Source: Methanobrevibacter millerae
Lineage (GTDB): Archaea; Methanobacteriota; Methanobacteria; Methanobacteriales; Methanobacteriaceae
DNA: 47,713 nt
Assembly (NCBI RefSeq): GCF_900103415.1
Contig: NZ_FMXB01000003.1
Coordinates: 479-48,191, forward strand
Reading direction: 5' to 3'
Under the pieces are notes generated by a model that saw only the letters and a list, made by a program, of their open reading frames with translations, searched no databases and had not been told where the DNA came from. Position 1 is the stretch's first letter, and every line of letters starts with the position of its first letter. Shown one piece after another: positions 33,854-43,600 of this stretch. The position numbers were made by a program, and so were the translations under genes.

Positions 33854-36160
33854 ATGAAAGTCAAATTTTTAATTCTAATAGTTTTTGTTTTTATCGTCTC
33901 AATGGCTGCCGTTTCGGCTGCAGACGATTCAAACCAGACATTAGCAATATCTCAGGAAGACGTTAATTTAGGTGACAATCAAGGAACTTTCGGCGAACTG
34001 CAGGAAATAATCGATGCAGCACCGGAAGGCTCTGAAATTACTTTGGAAAAGAACTACTCAATTGAAGACAAGTCCCTTTTCGTAAACAAGTCACTTACGA
34101 TTAACGGAAACGGATTCACCTTAGACGGAAACTCAACGAAAACGATTCTATACGTCAGCGGAGGCGGAGATGTCGAGCTCATTAATATAAAGTTCATCAA
34201 CGGAAAGGATTCACGCCTTATGGACGCATTTGCCGGCGCTATTTACTCATCATACACAAACCTCACAATCGACGGCTGCGTTTTTGAGTCAAACTCAGCG
34301 GTCGGTGCCGGAACCGGAGGAGCTATAGCTTCATTTTATGACAACTTAACAATCAAAAATTCACTTTTCATTTCAAATGAGGCTTCAAACGGCCGTGTCA
34401 TCTCAGGAAAAGCCGCAAAGGGCGGAGCCATTTATGCCGCCACATATTCCTTCGGCAAGGGATTAATAGAAAACTGCACATTCATTAACAACGTGGCAAG
34501 GGCTGGAGGAGCCATATACTGCGACAACCTCACAATTAAAGACTGCAAATTTATCGAAAACTCAGCGGGCATGGGAGGCGCATTATCCGGAAACGCAATT
34601 ATAGATTCAAGCGTTTTCATAAACAATCTTGCAGATGACGACAGGGGAAGCGCAATTTCAGTCATGGAAGGATACTATTCCGACTTTTGGCTTGAGGTTA
34701 AAAATTCCGTATTCATCTCAAGCAAAAACGTCATACTAATCGAATGCGCAAAAAATACAATCGAGTCATGCTGGTTCGGAAACACTTTAAATGACTATTC
34801 AAGAAAGCCTGCGGTTATCGTTGCCACATATTACGGAAGCGAAGTGGACAACTGGCTTGTCTTAAAAGTTGCTGCCAATCCTTTAAAGCTCGATGAAAGG
34901 AAAAACTCAACGGTGGTCTTTTTCTTTGACTCATATGATGACGCCTCAGGCCAGTTCACACCGTTTTACGATGAGGACTTTGCAGATATCCGCTTTAAGT
35001 TGACCTCACAAAACGGAGTTTTAAATAAAAGCACGGCTTCAAATGATGAGGAAATTCTTTTCACTTCAACGAATATTAATGACGGAGTTGTAAGCGCTGA
35101 TTATTACGGTTTCGGATGCTCAATAACTCTTGAAAACACGGTGACGACAGTTCTTGACGTTCCCGATGTCACAAAGTATTACGGCGGCGATGAAAGGCTT
35201 GTTGTAACATTAACCGATAAGGGAAATCCGATATCAAACGCCAACGTCACGATTTCAATCAACGGAGTCAACTATACCCGCACAACCGATTCAAAGGGCG
35301 TTGCCTCAATGGCTTTAAACCTTCCAAGCATGATTTATGACGTGACAACTACCTATGGGAACTTGACCGTCAAATCAAAGGTCACTGTATTGAAAACGAT
35401 TTCAGGCGAAAACGTAACGAAGATGTTTAGAAACGGAACGCAGTACTATGCGGCTTTTGCTGACACTCACGGATATGCTTTGGCTTTAGGCACTGTTGTT
35501 GAGTTCAACATAAACGGCGTTTTCTACACCAGATATACTGACAGTTATGGCGTGGCCAAAATGAACATCAATTTAAACCCCGGCGAGTACATCATAACGG
35601 CCAAAAACCCGAATTCAACTGAAATGTACACGAATATCATTACTGTGCTTCCTACAATCGTTGAAAACTACGATTTAACTAAGTACTACAGGAACGCTTC
35701 CCAGTATTCTATAAGACTGCTTGACGATAAGGGAAATCCTGTTAATGCCGGCGTTAATGTTAAATTCAATATCAACGGAGTGTTTTACACAAGAAGCTCC
35801 AACGCCACGGGATACGTTAACATGAACATTAATCTGGAGCCTGGAGAATACGTTATCACAGCAGAATACAATGGCCTTATGGCTTCAAATAAGATTAAGG
35901 TTCTCTCAGTTATCGAAACCGATGATTTGACCATGAAATACAGGGACGGATCCAAGTTCAACGCAACGATTCTCGACGGTCAGGGCAAGCCTTGCGCCAA
36001 CCAAAAGGTAACCTTCAACATCAATGGTGTTTTCTATGAAAAGGTAACTGACGAAACCGGCGTTGCCCATTTAAACATCAATCTGATGGCCGGCGAGTAC
36101 ATTATCACCACAACATACAACGGATTGAACGCCGCAAACAAGATTACCATTTCAAGTTAG
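33854..36160 (+). CDS. Adhesin-like protein with one beta-helix array and Ig-like repeats
   Basis: The 768-residue protein has a signal peptide (VKFLILIVFVFIVSMAAVSA), a beta-helix region at about 45-300 (TINGNGFTLDGN, GGAIYC, KGGAIYA), a non-repeat beta domain at about 310-430, and four Ig-like repeats at about 435-768 ending NKITISS. Its codon choice (GGCGGAGCC, AACGGA) is markedly more GC-rich than the beta-helix coding parts of its two downstream neighbours. It sits in the copy-B cassette, and its start codon is created at the cassette edge. No anchor is seen, so cell-wall binding through the Ig-like part is assumed. A surface or secreted role is inferred from the family. Confidence 0.86.
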   Translation: MKVKFLILIVFVFIVSMAAVSAADDSNQTLAISQEDVNLGDNQGTFGELQEIIDAAPEGSEITLEKNYSIEDKSLFVNKSLTINGNGFTLDGNSTKTILYVSGGGDVELINIKFINGKDSRLMDAFAGAIYSSYTNLTIDGCVFESNSAVGAGTGGAIASFYDNLTIKNSLFISNEASNGRVISGKAAKGGAIYAATYSFGKGLIENCTFINNVARAGGAIYCDNLTIKDCKFIENSAGMGGALSGNAIIDSSVFINNLADDDRGSAISVMEGYYSDFWLEVKNSVFISSKNVILIECAKNTIESCWFGNTLNDYSRKPAVIVATYYGSEVDNWLVLKVAANPLKLDERKNSTVVFFFDSYDDASGQFTPFYDEDFADIRFKLTSQNGVLNKSTASNDEEILFTSTNINDGVVSADYYGFGCSITLENTVTTVLDVPDVTKYYGGDERLVVTLTDKGNPISNANVTISINGVNYTRTTDSKGVASMALNLPSMIYDVTTTYGNLTVKSKVTVLKTISGENVTKMFRNGTQYYAAFADTHGYALALGTVVEFNINGVFYTRYTDSYGVAKMNINLNPGEYIITAKNPNSTEMYTNIITVLPTIVENYDLTKYYRNASQYSIRLLDDKGNPVNAGVNVKFNINGVFYTRSSNATGYVNMNINLEPGEYVITAEYNGLMASNKIKVLSVIETDDLTMKYRDGSKFNATILDGQGKPCANQKVTFNINGVFYEKVTDETGVAHLNINLMAGEYIITTTYNGLNAANKITISS

Positions 36161-36190
36161 GGAATTGATTTTCCTTAACTTTTCAATTTT
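36154..36190 (+). terminator. Terminator overlapping the stop codon of the third adhesin gene
   Basis: AAGTTAGGGAA (36154-36164) pairs with TTCCTTAACTT (36171-36181) with one G-U pair; the stem includes the stop TAG. A T-rich tail follows. Confidence 0.65.
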
Positions 36191-36262
36191 CAAATCACCA
36201 TAATATAAATAACTCTTTTAATAGAATTTTTACTATATTTAAATGAAAAGTAGGTAAAAATT

Positions 36263-39200
36263 ATGAAAAGGAAATTTTTAATTCTGATTTGTTTTGTATT
36301 CATGGTCTCAATGGCTGCTGTTTCAGCGACAGATGATTTGAATCAAACGGATGATGATGCATTAAGCATATCTTTAAGTGATGATGTTGTTGTTGGAAGT
36401 CCAGATAAAGGTACTTTCACGGATTTGCAAAAAAAGATTGATGATGCCAATGAGAACTCGACAATTGTACTGGAAAATGATTATAAGTATGATTCCGGTT
36501 TTTCAGATGACGGCATAATTATTGATAAGGCATTAACTATTAATGGTAATGGGCATGTAATTGACGCTTTAGGCCAATCAAGAATTTTCAATATTGGTTC
36601 GCAAACAGTAACTTTGAATAATATTGCGTTTAAGAATGGTCTTTCAAGTGATGATGGTGGTGCTATTAAGTCTAATTCAGATAGGTTAACTGTTAGCAAT
36701 TGTAATTTTACCAATAATAAAGTGACTCGTGAGTATAGTTATGGTGGCGCAATCTACATGTCTGCGGGTAGTATTGAAAATTGTAATTTCATTAATAATT
36801 CTGCTTCTTATCGCAGTGGTGCGGTTTTCTTCTCGGATGATGGTGAAGTAACAAATTGTAATTTCATTAATAATTCCGCTGATGAAAGGGGTGGTGCCAT
36901 TTCTATGCAACGGGGCAACATTATTGGTTGTAGTTTTGTAGGCTGTGTAGCTTCTCAAGGCGGTGCCATTAGGTCACTTGCTAATTTGAATGTTTATAAT
37001 TCTAGTTTTGTAGGCTGTGTGGCTTCTGAAGGCGGCGCTATTTATTCGGGGAATAGTTTAAGTGTTAAAAAATGTAATTTTGTAAATAATTCAGCTAATA
37101 GTGGCGGTGCAGTATATGTTTTCAACTCATATTATTTGTTTAATTATCAGGAGGTTGCAGATTCTTATTTTGTGAATAATTCCGCTAATTGTGGCGGAGC
37201 TATTTTGGTTGATAGATATAAAACATTCGATCCCATCAATTCTATTTTTATAAACAATACTCCTGAGGATATTGGCAATATCAATGTTCCCTTTTCAATC
37301 AAGTTAAATCGAAGTGCGAATTATAATAATAACGTTTGCATGATTTTTTACAATGATTTTGGTGTTATAACTGATGCTACGGGAAATGTCACAGTCAAAT
37401 TCAATAATACTGAAGAAATTTTTGATTTGAATGATTATTATATTAATCTGAATTTAGGAAATCTTCCTGCAGGTAGCTATGCTATCAATGTATCTTATGA
37501 TGGGGATGCACATTATACCTCCTGTAATACTTTGTTAACTCTTTCTATTGTTGATTCCACATATCATTCATTCACTGAGTTACAGAAGTTAATTGATAAT
37601 GTTGAAGATGGAGGCACTGTTGAATTAGCATATAATTATATTTATGGTTTAAATAGTACTGATGAAAGCATTATCATCGATAAATCTTTAAAAATTGATG
37701 GTAATGGATATACAATTAACGGAAATGGTTATGGTGGAATTACTTGTGAAAGCGGCAGTGTGGATATTGGCAATTGTAGTTTTGTGAATTGTGGTGGTGT
37801 TTCCGGTTCTGATATTGGCAATTGTAGTTTTGTGAATTGTGGTGGTGTTTCCGGCTCAAGAATTCTTGATTGCAGTTTCAAAAATGCTTCTGCTTATGCC
37901 GTTTCTATTTACCAATATTCTTCTGGTGAAATTGCCGTTGTGGGTGATTGCAGTTTTGAGGATTGTCCTTATGGTGCTGTCAGCTGTAAATGCTATTTTT
38001 CCAATGTCCTCATCAGGGGCTGCAGCTTTGTGAATTGTGACGGCGATGATTACGGTGCCATTTTTACAGACGGCTACTGTTCTAATTTGACTGTTTCCAA
38101 TTGCAGTTTCAATGGCTGTTCTGCCAGTAGGGGAGGAGCTATTTTCATTTCCAATTTTGTAGATTATTATGATGTCACTGTTGATGGCTGCAGTTTTGAG
38201 GATTGTTCCGCTGGTTTAGGGGGTGCTATTTCATATGATGTTCGCAGTTGCAGTGGCATTGTTGCAGGATGCAGTTTTGTGAACTGTTCTGCAGGTAGTG
38301 GCGGCGCTATCTTTAATGCTGCCTGTGACGTTGTGGGATGCAGTTTTGTAAACTGTTCAGCCAATGATTATAGTGGTGCTGTTTATGGTGCTCAAGCTAC
38401 AGTCAGTGACTCTAGTTTTTTGAATTGCTATTCAAAAATGAGATATGGTGCTGTTTTTGCTTTAAATACTGTTAATTGCAGTTTTGTGAATTGTTCTGCC
38501 AGAGATGGTGGTGCAGGTTCAGGCAATTTCACTGATTGTAGTTTTGTAAACTGTTCTGCTGTCGGCATTGATGGGCTTGGAGGAGCAATCTTTAACCAGG
38601 CTGAAGATTATCCTGCCTATGCATATGTCATGAGATGCAGCTTTGAGGATTGCTCTGCAGTTTATGGCGGCGCAATCTTAATGGATCCTAACAGTTTTTC
38701 CTATTCTATTGATTTAAGCGGCTGTAGTTTTGTGAATTGCCGAGCTGATATGGTGGCGGGCGCCATATTTTCCGATGATGCTAATATTGATGATTGCAGT
38801 TTTATGAACTGTTCTTCTTATGCTGGTGGTGCAGTTTTTATATTCGGAGATAATCTGGTCTGCATCAATTCGAATTTTTCGAATAATTCTGCCGGCATGG
38901 GCAATGCAATTGTGTGGTTTGGAGCTAATGGCAGGGCTGCCTATCTGCTTGTTGACAGCTGCAGTTTTTTAAATAACTATAATCCTGATTCAGTTGGTGG
39001 GTCAGTCATATATACTGACTGTGACACGCCATACCCTGGATGGTTTGAAATTAATGGAATTTCATTATTTTCTCCGGATTCCAGCGCAGGAAATTTCACG
39101 ATTAGGGATTCTTCCTTCAGCGATGATTATCCTTTATATGGCCCATTCATTTCCATAAAAAATAAGGTTTTGGAATTCAACGTTAAGGATGAAGTACTCA

Positions 39201-40408
39201 CAGGTGATGTAAAGTTAAAAATCAATGGCGAAAGCTTTGAGGAAAGTTTGACTTCTGGTAAGGCTTATTTTGACTTGAATGGATTTTCACCGGATGTCTA
39301 TGACATTAATCTTGTCTATTCCGGGGATGAGAAACATTCCGGTTTGGAAATTAGCACTCCCATACTGCTTAAGGAAGCTGTCCAGCCAAGAGTTTCAATT
39401 AGGGCGGATGATGTCACCAAGTATTTCAAAGGTCCTGAACGCTTTGTAGTTTATTTATCCGATTCTGACGATAATCCTGTTGCAGATGCTAGTGTTAATA
39501 TTACCATTAATGGAAATACCTACACCAGAATCACTGATGAAAATGGTATGGCTTCAATGGCTCTCAATTTAAACAGTGGAACCTATCCTGTCCTAACCCA
39601 GTGCAATGACACTAGGGTCAATTCAAAAGTGACAATCAAATCAACCATCAGCGGTGAAAACGTCACCAAGATGTTCAGAAACGGCACGCAGTACTATGCC
39701 GCTTTCGTTGATACTTCCGGTAAGACGTTGGCCGAAAACACTGCGGTTGAGTTCAACATCAACGGTGTCTTCTACACCCGATACACAAATGAAAACGGTG
39801 TGGCACGCATGAACATCAACCTGAACCCTGGAGAGTACATAATCACAGCAAAGAACCCTGAAAACGGCGAGATGTACACAAACATCATTACTGTTTTGCC
39901 TACAATCGTTGAAAACTACGACTTGACCAAGTATTACAAGAACGCTTCCCAATACACTCTCAGATTACTTGACGACCAGAGTAATCCTGTAAAAGCGGGC
40001 GTGGACGTTAAATTGAACATTAACGGTGTATTCTACACTAGAACATCCAATGATGACGGTTACGTTAAAATGAACATCAACCTTGAGCCTGGTGAATATA
40101 CGATTACTGCCGAGTACAATGGTTTAATGGCATCAAACAAAATCAAGGTCTTATCCGTTATTGAAACCCATGACCTGGTAATGAAATACAAGGACGGATC
40201 CAAGTTCGAAGCCAAGATTTTAGACGGTCAGGGTAAAGCATATCCTGCTCAGAAAGTAACCTTCAACATCAACGGTGTATTCTATGAAAGATTCACTGGT
40301 GATGACGGTATTGCTAGGTTGAACATTAACCTGATGGCTGGCGAATACATTATCACCACAAGCTATAACGGCATGAACGCCGCAAACAAAGTTACCATTT
40401 CAAGTTAG
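36263..40408 (+). CDS. Adhesin-like protein with Cys-rich beta-helix and Ig-like repeats
   Basis: The 1381-residue protein has a signal peptide (KRKFLILICFVFMVSMAAVSA), a first beta-helix array (about 52-330; NCNFINNSA...GGAIY), an Ig-like spacer (about 335-430), a long second beta-helix (about 433-965) and Ig-like repeats (about 970-1035 and four at 1045-1381) ending NKVTISS. The second array replaces the usual FINNSA by SFVNCSA and NCSF, giving dozens of Cys at fixed spacing, while keeping N-X-S sequons. Its coding DNA is T-rich in the beta-helix but C-rich in the last four repeats, which are close to those of the other members, so the C-terminal block has been exchanged. AGGT before ATG 36263 supports the start. 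Adhesion or cell-cell contact is the likely role. Confidence 0.86.
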   Translation: MKRKFLILICFVFMVSMAAVSATDDLNQTDDDALSISLSDDVVVGSPDKGTFTDLQKKIDDANENSTIVLENDYKYDSGFSDDGIIIDKALTINGNGHVIDALGQSRIFNIGSQTVTLNNIAFKNGLSSDDGGAIKSNSDRLTVSNCNFTNNKVTREYSYGGAIYMSAGSIENCNFINNSASYRSGAVFFSDDGEVTNCNFINNSADERGGAISMQRGNIIGCSFVGCVASQGGAIRSLANLNVYNSSFVGCVASEGGAIYSGNSLSVKKCNFVNNSANSGGAVYVFNSYYLFNYQEVADSYFVNNSANCGGAILVDRYKTFDPINSIFINNTPEDIGNINVPFSIKLNRSANYNNNVCMIFYNDFGVITDATGNVTVKFNNTEEIFDLNDYYINLNLGNLPAGSYAINVSYDGDAHYTSCNTLLTLSIVDSTYHSFTELQKLIDNVEDGGTVELAYNYIYGLNSTDESIIIDKSLKIDGNGYTINGNGYGGITCESGSVDIGNCSFVNCGGVSGSDIGNCSFVNCGGVSGSRILDCSFKNASAYAVSIYQYSSGEIAVVGDCSFEDCPYGAVSCKCYFSNVLIRGCSFVNCDGDDYGAIFTDGYCSNLTVSNCSFNGCSASRGGAIFISNFVDYYDVTVDGCSFEDCSAGLGGAISYDVRSCSGIVAGCSFVNCSAGSGGAIFNAACDVVGCSFVNCSANDYSGAVYGAQATVSDSSFLNCYSKMRYGAVFALNTVNCSFVNCSARDGGAGSGNFTDCSFVNCSAVGIDGLGGAIFNQAEDYPAYAYVMRCSFEDCSAVYGGAILMDPNSFSYSIDLSGCSFVNCRADMVAGAIFSDDANIDDCSFMNCSSYAGGAVFIFGDNLVCINSNFSNNSAGMGNAIVWFGANGRAAYLLVDSCSFLNNYNPDSVGGSVIYTDCDTPYPGWFEINGISLFSPDSSAGNFTIRDSSFSDDYPLYGPFISIKNKVLEFNVKDEVLTGDVKLKINGESFEESLTSGKAYFDLNGFSPDVYDINLVYSGDEKHSGLEISTPILLKEAVQPRVSIRADDVTKYFKGPERFVVYLSDSDDNPVADASVNITINGNTYTRITDENGMASMALNLNSGTYPVLTQCNDTRVNSKVTIKSTISGENVTKMFRNGTQYYAAFVDTSGKTLAENTAVEFNINGVFYTRYTNENGVARMNINLNPGEYIITAKNPENGEMYTNIITVLPTIVENYDLTKYYKNASQYTLRLLDDQSNPVKAGVDVKLNINGVFYTRTSNDDGYVKMNINLEPGEYTITAEYNGLMASNKIKVLSVIETHDLVMKYKDGSKFEAKILDGQGKAYPAQKVTFNINGVFYERFTGDDGIARLNINLMAGEYIITTSYNGMNAANKVTISS
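37763..37858 (+). repeat. 48-nt in-frame tandem duplication in the Cys-rich beta-helix
   Basis: Units 37763-37810 and 37811-37858 differ only at their last few bases. Each encodes DIGNCSFVNCGGVSGS, so the copy number can change without breaking the frame. Confidence 0.9.
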
Positions 40409-40440
40409 GGAAATTTAATTTCCTTAACTTCTTTTATTTT
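40402..40440 (+). terminator. Terminator overlapping the stop codon of the fourth adhesin gene
   Basis: AAGTTAGGGAAAT (40402-40414) pairs with ATTTCCTTAACTT (40418-40430) with one G-U pair and a 3-nt loop, followed by CTTTTATTTT. Confidence 0.75.
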
Positions 40441-40631
40441 GAATAATATTCACTCTTTTCACATTTTTTGAAAGTTCCATTCTTTTTTTTCGCAATTTCC
40501 TATTAAAAATAATCTCTTTTTATCATATCACCATATTTTTATACAACATTAAATAAAAGTATAATTATCATTTGGCATTTTTAATGCTTCTAAATGTGAA
40601 CAATTAATTAATTGAAAAATGGGTAAGAATT

Positions 40632-43600
40632 ATGAAGCGAAAAATACTGCTTTTAATTTGTTTGATTTTATTCATCGTCTCAATAGCTGGCGTATCTGCC
40701 GTAGACGATTTAAATCAGACAGTTGACGAGGATACTTTAAGCGTATCTTTCAATGAGGATAGTATTGTCTCATTGGATGATAAGGATACTATTGATTTGC
40801 AAAAAATGATTGATGATGCTGAAAACGGTTCATCAATAACTTTAGAAAAGGATTATAAACTTAATTTTATAGCTTCATCTGGAGGATTACATGTTAATAA
40901 AGTATTGACTATTGAAGGTAACGGGCATGTTATTGATGCTTTAGGATTATCCAGGATTTTTTACGTTGGTTCAGATTCAATAACTTTGAAGAATATTGCT
41001 TTTAAACATGGTTCTGCTGAAGAGGAGGGTGGTGCAATTTATTCTATTGGTGATATTAATCTTTTTGGATGTAGCTTAATAGATTGTCATGCAGAGTATG
41101 GTGGTGCTGTTTATTCTTTAGGCAATGTTAATCTTGTTGATTGTACTATTACTAATTGTCATGGCTCTGGTAGCGGTGCTGTTTATGCGGATAGTGTCAA
41201 TGCTGTTCGCACCAGTTTTCTAAATTGTATTTCTCACGATATGGGTGCTGGCATCTTTTCTGGTGGTGATGTCACTCTCGTTGATTGTAAATTTGAAAAT
41301 TGTAAAAATGAAGAGTCTGTTGGCGGTGCCGTTTATTCTGTGAAAGGTAATGTCTCTGCTATCGGTTCTACTTTTTTAAATTGTTTTTCTGAATTTTGGG
41401 GTGCTGCAATCTTCGGTGAAAAAAATATTGATGTTGTTAATTGTACTTTCCTAGCCAATACTGGAGAGGGCTTTGGTCACTATATTGGTGGCGGTGCCAT
41501 TTATTCTTCAGGTAATCTGACTGTTTTAACCTCCAATTTTACAGATAACTATGCTCAGGGAGGAGGTGCCATCTATGCGGGAGGTTATTTCTCTATTGAT
41601 GGTTGTAATTTCATAGGCAATTCTGCTGATACCAGTATCGGAGGTGCCATTTTTATTGAGGGTGAAGGAAGTGTTGTTGATTGCAGTTTTTCACAAAATG
41701 GTGGATGTGCCATTCATTCTTCAGGTAATCTGACTGTTTTAACTTCCAATTTCACAGATAACTATGGTCCATATGGTGGTGCTATTCATTCCACTGGAAA
41801 TATCACTGTTTTGAATTCTAATTTTATAGGCTCTTCTGCCGATGAAAACGGGGGTGCTGTTTACTCTTCCGGTGAAGGTAGTTTCACTCAATGTAATTTT
41901 ATGGGTTCTTCTTCCTACGAGGGTGGTGGTGCTATTTATTCCACAGGTAATCTTTCTGTTTTAGATTCCAATTTCACAGGCAATTCTATCAGTTACGAGG
42001 GTGGTGGCGCTATTTATTCGACCAGCAATCTTTACGTTTCTAATTCCAGATTTGTTGGAAATTCTGCAAATATATATAGAGGTCGTGGTGGCGCAATATA
42101 TGCCGACGGTAAGGGCAGTTTAGTTGATTGTACTTTCCAGGATTGTTCTGCCAAGGATGGTGGAGGCGCAATTTACTTTGGAGAACATGCTAATATAAGT
42201 ATTGTAAACGGTCTTTTTGATAATAATTCTCCAAATGACTTTAATTCAGGTAATGTGACTACGAATAATGTTACGGTTTCATCACATATGGATGTAAATC
42301 TTAATAAAACCATAATCTACAAGTTTGATGGAATTCAAATTGACATAAAATTTAATGAAGAAGTTACGGGTAACATCAGCATCATTATTAATGGCGTAGA
42401 AGAATTGTTTTCTCCGGCTTATGGTTCAATATCTTTCTCTAAATATAATTTAGAACCTGGAAAATATGACTTAATCGTAAAATATAGTGGGAATGATGTG
42501 TTTTCACCCTGCATAAAAACCGCTGCTTTTGAAGTTGCAGCAGCATCATTTAAGGATTTGCAGAAATCCATAAATAATGTCCATCGCAGTGAATTTGATT
42601 TGGATAAAAATTATACTTATGTCGATTATGTTGACGATAATTCTCCAATATTCATTAGAAAAAACTTCAAGATTTATGGAAATGGCTATACAATAGATGC
42701 GGCTAATGCCAACGCCCTATTTTACATTGAAAATGCCAATGTCGAATTCCATGATATTAATTTTAAAAACGGAATAAATTATAAGGAATTTGGCGCAATA
42801 TCTTTAAACAATAGTAATTTAATAATTTCCAATTCCAATTTCGTTAATTTTGAAGGGCAAAACGGCGGTGCCATATATGCTCTTAGCGGACTTTTATACG
42901 CAACGGATTCTAATTTCACAGATTGTACTGTCAGTGGAAGCGGCGGTGCTATCTATGGTGCAGATATTGTTGTTAGGGATTGTAATTTCATTGATTGTTC
43001 TGCAAAGGATAAGGGTGGTGCCATTTATTCCACTGCATGTTCAAATGTCTTCGATTCCAATTTCACAAATACATTTTCTTATGGGGGAGGTGCTGTTTAT
43101 TCCTCTCAATTTTTAAATGTCATAAATTCCAATTTTGAAAATATTCGCACCCTGGAAAAGTGGTGGGATGGATATGACGGTGGTGCTGTTTATGCCGCCA
43201 CCAATGGTACTGTTAAAGGTTCTACTTTCAGGGAATGTTCTGCCACCGGTAGAGGTGGTGCCGTTTATGCTGAAGGCTGTTTGGATGTTAGTGATTCAAT
43301 TTTCATTGATAATTCTGCTAACGGTGGTGGCGCTATCTATTCATATCAATCATTGAATGTTGCAAACTCTGATTTTGTGCATGATCGGACTTGTGGTGAT
43401 TGGTTTGCCCATAATTTTTGTGGTGGCGCTATTAATTGTGAAGGCAATGTCACTGTTGTTAGCTCAAGATTTATGGACTGTTTTGCTAATGATGGGTCAG
43501 GAGGTGCTGTCTTTGCTGCAGGCAATTTAAATGTCAGTGATTCTAATTTCACCCATAACTCTGCTTATGAGGGAGGCTCCCTTTATTCAGATGCTAATGT

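Larger units (their letters stand above)
33770..33855 (+). repeat. Intergenic cassette, copy B
   Basis: Near copy of 29222-29307 with a couple of single-base indels in the T-run region. It ends at CAT, which here forms the ATG of the next gene with the following G. Confidence 0.85.

Noticed and set aside
36700-38900. Regularly spaced repeats that might suggest a CRISPR array
   Set aside because: Spacing and sequence follow the codons of beta-helix rungs; there are no conserved repeats with unique spacers and no cas genes.
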